Shown in pieces: positions 34,704 through 45,290 of a DNA stretch of 64,000 bases. The notes beneath the pieces are model-generated. The model had not been told where the DNA came from, searched no databases, and saw only the letters and a list, made by a program, of their open reading frames with translations. The position numbers and the translations under genes are program-made. Position 1 is the stretch's first letter; each line of letters begins with the position of its first letter. The stretch covers positions 6,429,501 through 6,493,500 of the forward strand of contig CM007989.1 in NCBI GenBank assembly GCA_002189035.1, written 5' to 3'. The DNA comes from Utricularia gibba. Taxonomy: Eukaryota; Streptophyta; Magnoliopsida; Lamiales; Lentibulariaceae.

Positions 34704-35568
34704 ATCGTAGTGCGCCTTGTTTCTTTGTTGCTCTAAAGGTTCAAAGGCGAGTAGTGTAGTCCCCTTCGTCATGGAAGCTGTAAACGAAGTTGTTCCACTT
34801 TTTTCTTCAATGTACAGCATTTCGTGCATCATAATTCGTAATCCAAGGATCCAACTTCTTTTTTGTCTTGTGTCCATTTAGGGTGTAGTTTATACAATTT
34901 AATCAATAACTTCTACTTAATTCATGAATATAAGTTATTGTATAAGTATATACAAAATAAGTAGAAATAATTTATTTGAAATTAAGAAATTATTTATTGA
35001 ATAATTCACATTTATCAATTTATATAATAAATATATGAAATAGTTAAAATTAAAATAAATTAAGAATAAAAAGTAAAAATATAAGTTAAATTTTAGAACA
35101 ATTAGAAGTATTCTGTAAAACATTAATTTTTACTTTTACTTTAAATTATAAGTTGTAAACTGAATTTTTTACTACGTTTTTTTATTATAAATTTTAATTT
35201 TAAGGTTGGTTTTTGGAAACTTAAAAGTTATTTATTTAATTTTTATAAATTAAATTATATTTTAATTTTAGTTATGAATATATAAATATATACTATGAAT
35301 AAAATATTTATTGGCTATTTCCAAACCTCAAATATTTATGGTTGATACAATGATGTTCCCTATCGTTTTTCTTAGTTATAAATTATTTAAAAGTAAAAAA
35401 AATAAAATGATCCAGTCCAGACTCCAGATGTCCAATTTGGCCTACATTCAAACGGTCATTAATTTGAACGGTGTGCTTCCGTCAACAACGAAGCGGATAT
35501 CCCGACGATAAAATTCCTCAATTTGTGCACCATTTTCAATTGGATACTGCTGATTTCAATCTTCCAAA
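34704..35568. other. Intergenic, AT-rich, nothing recognised
   Basis: Contains the kinase 3' region and AT-rich sequence, then the short 5' region of the small mitochondrial-type gene. No other feature supported. Confidence 0.4.
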
Positions 35569-36196
35569 ATGACGATGATGAATACTCTGAAATCCAAGAT
35601 GATGATTGTTTCCTCAGAAACTGTATCGAAATCAGGTCAGCTCTTTCTTGCTGTCCTTTTTTCTTTGTTTGAAGCATTTTTTTGATTTCCTCGTTTGATT
35701 TATCGATGTTGATTTCGCTGATATGCGTATTCGTGCGAATATATTTGATCATTTGTTGTTATGGCTATAGATCCTGATTTTAGGCTTCTGGCCTTTCCAC
35801 CACTGTTTGATTTAACAAAATTCGAATTTAGGTGTCAGTTTGCTTCGATCGTATTTATGTTTTCTGCAGTGTAGGAAACATTTTTTGATAGTCTCCATTG
35901 TGATTCGTGCAATTCAAATTTATGATATTCTTATCTGCGGCAATTCAAGGGTGTATGAATTTCCATTTCTTGGAATAGTTGTTAGGGGGATACATTCAAC
36001 TGGCTTGAAGACAATGGGAGGTGGACATGGACATGCCGAGCCTTACTACCTTCATGCCAAACACATGTACAATCTTGACCGAATGAAACATCAGGCACTG
36101 AAGATGACCCTAGGTGTTGCTGGTGCCTTCAGCATCGGTGTCGCAATCCCCCTTTTCGCTGTCTTCCATCAACAGAAGAAAACCGGTTCAGCTTAA
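35569..36196 (+). CDS. Small single-span, probably mitochondrial inner-membrane protein (COX7c-like?)
   Basis: Exon 2 (35979-36196) encodes RGIHSTGLKTMGGGHGHAEP, YYLHAKHMYNLDRMKHQALK, one membrane segment (MTLGVAGAFSIGVAIPLFAV) and the tail FHQQKKTGSA. An upstream exon at 35569-35635 (MTMMNTLKSKMMIVSSETVS) splices in frame across a GT-AG intron to give 94 residues. The added N-terminus has no acidic cluster and few charges other than Lys/Arg, followed by RGIHST, a plausible mitochondrial presequence. Alternatively translation starts at 36014 (MGGGHGHAEP; 60 residues). The arrangement of KMTL, a short transmembrane helix, and F-x-HQxxKK recalls cytochrome c oxidase subunit 7c, but this is a resemblance only. 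A gene of this kind would function in the respiratory chain. The kinase gene lies upstream and PDIL5-2 downstream; no link is implied. Confidence 0.7.
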
Positions 36197-36569
36197 TTCT
36201 TCCCCATTTCTCGGGTAGCATGGATTTCTTCAACTGTTTCAGTATGGTGGATTCAGTGTCTTCTTCCCAATAAACCCCGTGGTTTGGATGAATCCCAATT
36301 CTCCATCGCAAGTTCTTATCTAATAAGTCCATGCATGATTGTTATCCTCTTGGTGGTATGGTACTAAGTTTTTGTAGTGTCTGTGCATAACTCTTTCCTG
36401 CTCCTCTGCATTGGTGACTTGTAGCCAGGGCATATGGTGTGATTGAGTTACTGCATTACTACATTAGATGACATCTTCTGGAATAAATTGTGTGGTTATA
36501 GAACTTACGTTGCTACTGCCTCCCAAAGGCCTTGAGATGCAGAGAAACAATGTTCATTGTTTATTTTGC

Positions 36570-36800
36570 AATCTTCCGGAATACATAGGGGTTTGAATGT
36601 TAACAATAGTCCCATCATAGCCTTTGCTTACTGTGATGCAGATTCGGGACAATGTCCACTCACCTGGAAATCACTTACTGAGTTTTGCATTGTTTTAGGT
36701 GATTGGGGTGTATCATGGAACCTGAAGAAGCAAGGGACAGTTCCGCAGAAGCTAAACATCGAAGTTAAGCAACTACAACTACTAAATTATCGTGGCTTTG
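36570..36800 (+). pseudogene. Ty1/copia RNase H fragment
   Basis: The frame reads AYCDADSGQCPLTWKSLTEF, then CIVLGDWGVSWNLKKQGTVP. It follows the copia RNase H pattern Y-x-DADW-G-CP-x-T-R-S-x-TGY-x-x-F-LG-x-x-x-x-SW-x-x-KKQ-x-TV. The conserved SSAEAEYRA block is lost to a frameshift after this point. No LTRs were found around it. It lies 280 bases upstream of the PDIL5-2 start. Confidence 0.75.
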
Positions 36801-37077
36801 ATACTTACGGAAAGATTTGCACCAATCATTACCTATGCCTATCTCGTTATGGTGTCATAACACGGAATCCCATTACAAAGATCTCATTACTTAGGGCCTA
36901 TTTCACAACAAAAAAGAACATGGGCGGATCCAGATCATGGGCTTTTAGAATTGGGCCGATATTTTTGAAAATAAAAAAAAAAAGGAAAAAGAAAAACTGG
37001 CAGAAACTGAACACAGCAAAACGTTTTTGGTGGGTGCATTGAGAAATCCTCGTCTAGTGGCTACTCTCACCGTCAAG

Positions 37078-38931
37078 ATGTGGAGTTCGTTTTCAGTTCT
37101 CTTCCTGGTTTTCGTATTTTCTTGTCTATTGATAGTCCCGCAGATTACGGTTTCCGGTGATCAGTTTGAGTGGGATGGGAAGGTGTTGGAGCTCGATCAA
37201 TCCAATTTCGATGCTGTGATTTCTAAGTTTGACTATATTTTTGTGGACTTCTATGCTCCCTGGTGCGGGCACTGCAAGCGTCTTGCGCCCGAGGTTTGCC
37301 TGTGACTCTTTATTTTAATTATAGGTTTGTAAGGATTTTAAACCCTAGCTAGCTACAGTGTCATCGGAGTCATGATTCTACTGCCTGGTTTCTTTCAGAG
37401 TCATGAATGAATTCTGAAGTTAGTTCCATTACTTTTCATGATACATTATGTTTCTCGAGAAAGCTGATGGCACTGAATATGGAATTGTAGTTGGATAAAG
37501 CAGCTACAATGCTGGCTGCATTGAAGCCGCCGATAGTTGTTGCAAAAATAGATGCTGACAAGTATAAAAGTGTTGCTGCCAAGCATGAGATTGAGTATGT
37601 TCCCTTGCCTTCCGGCTTAATAGCTTCCTGAGATTACTGGGCACTGCTTTCTTTTTTGTGTTTTCCGGATGAAACCTGGAAAGAATATTACTGTTCTTAC
37701 ACCAAGCACATGATTTCTCCCTTTGATGTAGCGGCTATCCTACATTAAAGATATTTACGCACGGAGTTGCTTCAGAGTATTTTGGACCGCGGAAAGCTGA
37801 TGTACTTACACAGTACCTGAAAAAATTTGTTGCTCCTGATGTTGCCATTTTGGATTCTGACTTTGCTATCAAGGAGTTTGTTAAAGCAGCTGGCTCAAAT
37901 TTTCCTATATTCATAGGATTTGGCTTAAATGAGTCCATTATATCAGATTTGGGCGTCAAATATAAGAAGAAAGCTTGGTTTTCTGTTGCAAAGGGTTTCT
38001 CCGATGATATCATGTCTTCATATGATTTTGATAAGGTGCCTGCACTGGCTGCAATTCATCCTGCATATAATGAGCAAAGCATATTTTATGGCCCATTTGA
38101 AGGTCTGCATGTGTGTTTATTAATATTTGATGCTCTTTGAACTCACAGCATTTCTTTCTGATACTCGTAGTTTCATATCTTTTCATATCCTTCCTCTCAT
38201 TGGTGACTTTGCATGCTCTTGACTGCAGACAAATTTATTCATGATTACATAAAACAGAGTTTGCTCCCCCTGGTGTTGCCCATAACTCAAGATTCATTGA
38301 GATCACTAAAAGATGAAGATAGGAAAATCGTTGTAGCAATCTTTGAGGATGAAAAGGATGAGAAAAACTTGGGACTTTTAAAAGTTTTAAAAGCTGCTGC
38401 ATCTGCTAACCGGGACTTAATTTTTGGTTATGTTGGCCGCAGACAGTGGGCAGATTTCGTTGAATCATTTGAAGTCTCTAAGATAAGCCAGCTGCCGAAG
38501 ATGCTTGTATGGGATCGTGGTGAGGAGTATACCACTGTAAGTGCTGCATAAATAAACAACTTTTTCCCTTTAACCTCAGCTGTTAAAGGATAAAAGCTGT
38601 TGAACAGGTTATTGGCTCTGAAAGTGTGGATATGGATGAAAAGGAGATTGGTGCCCAAGTCTCAAGATTTCTTAACCATTACAGAGAAGGAAATGTTATA
38701 CATAAGAGAATCTCCGGGCCATCATTGATGGGATTCCTGAAGTCAAAATTCGGAGTACAGGTTGTCCTGATTCTGATTCTCGTCGTGCTGGTAGTCGCAC
38801 TGATCGTGTTGATGGCTAAAGATGAACCAGTTACTGCCGAAGAACAACACTTGACTGCAGATACTGGAAGCAGCGCAGCCTCGCACCATGAATCCAGAGT
38901 GTCCCGTCGTGCCATAGAAAAGGAAGACTAA
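37078..38931 (+). CDS. PDIL5-2: Protein disulfide isomerase-like protein, membrane anchored (PDIL5-2 type)
   Basis: Exons 37078-37293, 37491-37594, 37732-38102, 38229-38536 and 38608-38931 join in frame to 440 residues, the family's usual length. Residues 1-26 are a signal peptide (LFLVFVFSCLLIV). A single thioredoxin domain follows with the redox motif WCGHC at residues 62-66 in FYAPWCGHCKRLAPE, and cis-proline in GYPTLKIF. The middle part (about 130-370) lacks a second CxxC and is probably redox-inactive thioredoxin-like folds. One transmembrane helix lies at about 383-403 (VVLILILVVLVVALIVL). The tail is short and cytosolic, with no KDEL. The protein acts in oxidative folding in the endoplasmic reticulum or endomembranes. 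It converges on the RMR gene 281 bases away, as I recall for Arabidopsis too. Confidence 0.96.
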
Positions 38932-39212
38932 AATGATCCTGCAATCTTCTTCTAGTTTTGATAAATGCTTTCATCATGATCAATCTCAGCAATGGATGTT
39001 ATAGTCCTCCCCTTATTGGATTCCTGTAGATTTTGACTTTTGAGTCTTTTTGATAATCTGCTTCTGCTAACAAGTTATCTAAGCCGACTTGGTTTAGTAC
39101 AGATCACCAAGAGAACTTGAAATCATTCCATCCAAACTTTACATTCATTCAGCCTATACACAACTGCGTATCTGTATGATTTGAACTCTTTGTTACCCTC
39201 ACACAGCAAGTA

Positions 39213-41009
39213 CTATTGAATACTTGAATCTCCCGGGATTGAAGCATCTCTCTGACCAAAACAGGTGAAACTAACTAGAGTCTCTAACAGTTGAAGCAAC
39301 AGGAGGGACTCAGTGTACTGAAGTAGACTAGAAGCATGGTTTGGAGACCCCATGCGGCTTGATGAGGCACTGTGTGGAGTTCGAATGGTAACAGAAGAAG
39401 GTAATGGTAAGAAACCATTATCAAATATTGCACTGCCACTCCGAGTCAAATAGGAAGAAGAATGCGTAGGAAGTGAACGGATGTAGTATGAGGAAGAGAC
39501 CGATGGATTACTCAAGACTGATGGGGAATGGGAAGATGATGAGGAGGCCCTGATATGCATCCCACCTGGTGCTGATAATGGCAATCTTATGGAGGAAGAA
39601 GAAGCAGGCCTAGATACAAGCAATGGTGTCGACTCTGATGCCGGTTTTTCATTCCCAGCATTCCGTAGATCATGCTTGCATATGGGGCAGAATGTTCTCC
39701 ATGAGGTTAACCAGGTATCCACGCAGATGGCATGAAACTCTGGAATGGGAACAAGAGATCACTCAGCAGCAACTTTAACCAAACGGAAACTTCAAAGACA
39801 GAGATGGCTTTTTGCACTTACTGTGGTCGCAAGGGAGAACTCTGACCCTCTCTCCAACGGTGTAATCTTCAAGACATATGGCACAAGTTGAGGAAGTGGA
39901 ATTGTCTTCAGAAACTGATGTAAAGATCAGACAGGGCATCGCCTTCACCAACTGACTGCTCAATCCATGAAATTCCCTCACATTTGGAGCTTGAAGAAGG
40001 CGCCCCCTCCTAATGTGATGCCGTCGCACGAAGAAGCAGGTAGCTAACACAGCTGACATTGCAATGACTGAAAAGAATGAGATAGTTAAGATAGACCAGT
40101 CTGGGGTTCCAGCGCTGGGAATGATCCACAAATCAACGTCAACAGCAGTGGCAGCAGCATACTGCAGAAGGGTGTCACCAGCTTTTTTCGAGACGAACAC
40201 TGCGTGTATACCCACAGACTTTCCAGCCACTGCAACATTCATATTTCAAAAGTTACTTCTACATCAGCACACAGGGGAGATACAGTATAGGTAGACACAA
40301 CAGAGCAAGTAAGTAAATCTTCCAAACATATTTGATCCTGCTTAATCATTGTGCACTCTGTAGCTAGCACAGGCGATGCCCTAATGTGTGGGAAATGCAT
40401 CATAAAGGCAGAAGAAGAACACAGTACTTGATATCAGTTCACCCTCCTCATTGTTAAAGACGATGGCAGCTTCAAATCCTGCTGTTTCTGCAGCTCGAAC
40501 TTTGTCATCGAAGCTGCAGTTGCCTCTTGCAATCAACACAAATGGAGACTTGTATGGAGATTTGGTACTATTGGACTGAATAACAATTTCATTCTTGAGA
40601 GGCAGGCATGCATCCAGAGGCTCTGCAACATGCAAAATACCAGACTCCCCGGCCCCCTTGACTGATGGAGCTGAATTGACAAGTCACTTATATCAGAGAG
40701 GATCACAAAACCAAAGCGTAACAAGATCATGGATCTGGCAACCAAAAGACATCATCATAGTACGGTAAGATGAGCAAAAGGATGATCTCCAGTAGAATAA
40801 AAATCCCAAGGGGGTCAAATCATCAGGTTTAAGAGCAAATCTACCGCAGTTCAGCAAAGAGAAAGGTATTCAGACTCACCGAAACTTGCATCAATATCTG
40901 GGAACAGAAAAGTGAAGTTATTTCCAGATAGGACCACTTCTCCCCTGGCCAAGAACCCAACCATTAGAGAGAAGAAAGAACAGAGGAAAGCCCATGATGA
41001 ATTCAGCAT
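39213..41009 (-). CDS. RMR: RMR vacuolar sorting receptor (PA domain, TM, RING-H2)
   Basis: Four exons (40880-41009, 40428-40670, 39822-40229, 39213-39739) give 435 residues. The ATG at 41009 starts a signal peptide ([19 protein letters not shown]); longer in-frame upstream codons do not look coding. Residues about 30-160 are a protease-associated domain ([33 protein letters not shown]). A transmembrane helix lies at about 169-193 ([20 protein letters not shown]). The RING-H2 finger spans about 240-281: [30 protein letters not shown], all eight ligands present. The C-terminal 150 residues are Ser-rich and include ESTPLL, a dileucine-type sorting motif. RMR proteins sort storage proteins to protein storage vacuoles and may act as E3 ligases. 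The gene is intact. Confidence 0.96.
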
Positions 41010-41996
41010 CCCGCACCAACCCAGAAACTGGTTTTCTCTGGAATCAAGGAGACAAGAGAGCCGGAACCCCTTTTGGAAGTGGGAATCTTCAAGTCCCCAA
41101 CATAATTGAAACATCAACTTCCATTGCGCAGCAAGAAAGAGAGAAAAGAGTGGATGAATGAGAGAGTGGGCTATTTTTTTAATATATTTTTGTCCAAGGC
41201 GGTAGACATTTCCTTGTTCTGGACGGCTCGACGGCTGCAGAATTGGAGTCAACAATATACGGGAAAATGGATTGTGCTACACTGTTTTCGGGTCCCTGGG
41301 CAACCCGGAAAAACGGTGACCCAGCGGAGTCATCTGAAAACGGGCCACGGGTTGCCACCGTCCGGATCTGATTATTTAATTAATATGATTCGGGATGGAG
41401 TAGAACTGGACGCGGGTGACTCATGGGTTACTGTTGAATCAGAAAAATATTATGTGATTCAATGGATAAGGATAGATGGGTCAAGCAATTCGACTCGCCG
41501 GGGTAACCGTTGACTTGGATCATTATATATATATATAAACATTGCAAAGGTTGATTGGTTGATTTGCAATGTGTGGATATTTATAAGGAAAGTTGAGCAT
41601 CGTAGGATTTTTTTCATAATTAAAATCACGTAATTTATCTATTCAATCATAATGCATGGTAAAATTTTGAATGCTATAATATTTAATCTATGAATTTCAG
41701 ATGCATTATTTTATATATTCAAACTATATGGTGTATGATGATTGAGCGCTATAGTTATGTTATCCTATTTACTATTACCCAATCCATTCATACATTTTAG
41801 TTGTATCAAAGGAGAACTCAATTGAGGCAAAATTAACCTTCCATTGAAGGGTTCGGTACCCTAATTGCAACATCAGTGTTGTAACTTTAATATATGAGCC
41901 AACTTGATAGAACTAGGAGTCGCAAATGTTGAACCGCAGTGCATGAACATCAATAAACCAATCAACTTATCCTAAGCAAGGCAAACATGAATTTAT
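41010..41996. other. RMR promoter and spacer
   Basis: Upstream of the RMR start. It has a short (TA)n at about 41525-41538. A sequence near 41801 (TTGTATCAAAGG) is nine of twelve like the copia tRNA-Met primer site, but nothing else supports an element there. Confidence 0.4.
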
Positions 41997-43493
41997 TGTT
42001 AGTGTATGTGTTCTAGAGACAATCAACTCATTGGCAAATCTTATCTTATGATATTTATTTTGAATTGTGATCAAATTTATATCATTGATAAAATCCTCTA
42101 CTTGATCTATGTACTATAGAAATTATGATGAGATCATAATGTGAGATTCTTCAAGTACTCATGATCAAGTTAAAAACTCCCTAGCTAGAGTATTTGTGAA
42201 ATGAGGATATCACAAATACGAATAAGCTGGCACACATTGAGTTCCCTAAATTGTTTAGGCAATGGTTCTCACAATTGATGTAATGAGATTACTAGAACCT
42301 ATGTGGGTGTCGATTAGAGAATCGATTCATTAGATGACTCATCTTCGAGATGCTATTATGGGAAGCTAACCAAGTGTCAATAGCAAGATCTCGAATATGA
42401 CAACCGTGCAATTAAGCTTAGACTTGAGGTCAACAAAGTAATCTTGATCTTAAGCTCACATTTTCGTTCATTACTAATGGGAGCCTAATCATGGCTTGCC
42501 TAGTATGGATGAGTAGGGATGTGACTCCTTAAGATTGGAGATAGTTGATTGATCAATAAAGGATTCATCACTTATGTTAGCGATGAGATCATATCTCAAG
42601 TAATTGCATCAAAGCCTAACAGTAAGTCCTCGGCCTAGGGTAATGACACTCGAATTGTTTGAGTAGGTCATTGAATGTTAGTGCTTGAATGCAATTATAA
42701 GTTCGATACATTAGAAAGATACATACTCATGTTCTAGTATCGAATGAGATATAAGTATGATGAAAGTTATTCACTACATGGTGGCTGGTCATGAAAAGGC
42801 TCAATCAGTTCACCTGATTATTCTTACATCTTGGGGATCATGATATGTTGCTAGACATCACTCATGATCGATAATGATGTATTTGATTAATTAAAAGTTA
42901 ATTAATAAATCTATTATTACGGCATTGATTGAAGAAGCCTATAGGGTCACACACAATAGTGGAGTCACTCAACGATATAAAATAGAATGACACAATTACA
43001 TGAGATGTAATTGGTAAAGTGGATAAATTAAATTGAGAGTTATTTTGAGATTAATATTGATTAAACTCAAAATAAAAGATTATATATAGATAAGATTTGG
43101 AAGATATACATATCTCCACAAGATAAGATCTTTACGGAGATATGATTTGATATGTTACCATATATCTATAAAAAAGATTTAGGTCTTGAGATCTGCTCCA
43201 ACGGTCTTCGTGCTCTCAGAGACTAATCCACAAGGGGACGTTTTTCTCTACTAGCACCTGAGGAATTCGACCAGCATTCAAGAGCCTTGAGAAGGTTATC
43301 GACGGAGTGCTCCACGTGTGGATACCATAGAGGTCATCTCCTATTGGCGGTTGGTAAACAACGGAGTCATCTGAAAGGTATTTCAGCATCCCTTAGTCTA
43401 ATGTATACCGTATTCCAATATCTGCATTGGGGTTTCTCAAAATTTTAAAATTCCGCTGATTTTGAGACATACGATGTCTACGAGAAACCCAAC
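41997..43493. mobile_element. LTR-like non-coding block, possibly a solo LTR
   Basis: About 1.5 kb without ORFs and with distinctly less extreme base composition than its flanks. It starts TGTTAGTGTATGTG and ends with CGAGAAACCCAAC, near the TG...CA borders of plant LTRs. Its interior contains a GC-richer, transcript-like part at 43180-43400. I found no partner copy, clear primer site or matching 5-base duplication, so the borders are tentative. Confidence 0.35.
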
Positions 43494-44689
43494 TTTTAGT
43501 TTTCAATCTAATTTCCACATCCTCACTTTGTGTTTATTTTTTGCACGAAAATTCACATAAATACAGACTTTTTAAGAAAATGCATTTAATCCTATTTTAT
43601 ATTGAAAAATTTAAATATAATATATTACAATACAATTATATTACAATATTTATATTAAACAATAAATTAAAACATAACCAATTAAGTATATGTAAAAAAT
43701 CTGCAATAAAACATAGAATAGTTACATAAATAATATTATTTGAATTAAAATCTCAAAGTCTCAAAAACACATCCACGAAAATATATGAAATTAAAATTAA
43801 TTAACTATTGATCTTATCTTCAAATATTTATGAGTTAGGCTGTTTGAAAATAATTTTGATTTAACATGACCTTTGGTAATCAATTTTCTTATAGTATTGT
43901 GAACAAGATGAAATAAAGATACACCTGTGTACTCTCATAAATTAATAGATTAAATTATCTTTTGTATAATTTCGTAATGACCTTCACTTGATAATATTTT
44001 GAAACATAGGAATTTGCATTTTCATTCAATTCCTTTTACACCTAGAAAAAGAACAAAGTTAACAACCGTTATAATATTATAAGTAACATGATACATCAAA
44101 AGATAATTCTTACCTGAATCGCAAGCGAATATAGAATAGTTTTTTGCTGCCACTTTCCATAAGTACATGTCAAATTTACCAAACAAACAATATAGTAATG
44201 TTTATTTTTTCTAGAACTTTTACTTCGACACATGACGGTGACACTCATTTTCTCTATATTATATTTCTTGATCCTATATTTGTTGATTTGTCATCATATC
44301 CTAAAAACAAATAACAAATATGGAGTAAATAATTGACCATTTCCATGAGTAAATTCATCTTCGTTTTACTATTGGTGAAAATCTTAATACATCGCTCGAT
44401 AGTGGTCTCAACAAGAATAGGGATAATCTTTATATTCCACGTAAAACATTGTTTAATGATTTAGAGATATTTGTGGTATGAACACCATATCGCAAAAATG
44501 AGAATTATAAAATTAACAAAGTAATAATATGAATAAAATTATTACATTTTAAATTACCTTATGCCATTATCATACGATAATGTCTATCGCTTTAAATCGA
44601 TTTCATGAAGATACTCAAATGTTGCTACATTGTTATTTCTGATTTTTTGCATAACTGTCTGCAACTTTTTTGTTTTTGAACTCAAGTCA

Positions 44690-45290
44690 AATACTTGTGC
44701 TTTCACGATCAGTTACTAGACAAATACGATGTTCTTTCACGATATACTTAATCAAAAGGTTAATAAAATCAATAGTATGATTCATAACATTCTTCCTCAA
44801 CAATAGCAAATGCAAGTAGAATTATAATACGATCATCTTCAAGTGTACATACTACTAGAAAATAATATCTATATTTTACATATAGATGTATTCCATCAAT
44901 AGTAATAACCAATCAACAATATCTAAAAGCATGGACGCATGATCCAAAAGTCCAAAATACATGATGTAGCATTGGTTTGTCATCATAAGAATGAAGATTT
45001 CATATTCAAATATAGTATATATGATAAAACAAATATGTTAGTAAAAAAACATCAATATTTGTAAAATAATAAAAATAAATTAACTTTGTTGAATTCCTTA
45101 ATAGATAACAAATAAGAAGTAAGCTTTGTCGCCGATTACTTCCAAGTACCATACATATACATGATAGCACGTCTAACAGTAAATCCATCCAAACTTATAT
45201 GATATCTTGAAATGATAAACTTTATCAATATCATCAATGACATTAGAAACACATATCCCTAAATTTGCTTTAATCTTGCTCAGATGTGAA
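44690..45290 (-). pseudogene. Mutator-like (MULE) transposase remnant
   Basis: Minus-strand pieces line up in order with MULE transposases. Near 45240-45170 is ISYKFGWI (family SYKKAW), then YMYGTWK (family YGxWExSY). Near 44970-44760 is FWTFGSCVHAFRYC, then VITIDGIHLYVKYRYYFLVV (family VITIDGTHL-x-GKY), then ILLAFAIVEEE (family PLAFAIVDEE). Near 44720-44690 is ICLVTDRE (family SDRH). Stop codons and frameshifts occur between pieces, and GKY has become VKY. It is dead. Terminal repeats were not identified. Confidence 0.75.

Noticed and set aside
37027..37077. Upstream extension of PDIL5-2
   Set aside because: In-frame but begins at TTG; the ATG at 37078 directly starts the signal peptide.
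41801..41812. tRNA-Met primer-site-like sequence
   Set aside because: Nine of twelve matches in AT-rich DNA, with no adjacent LTR end or internal domain.
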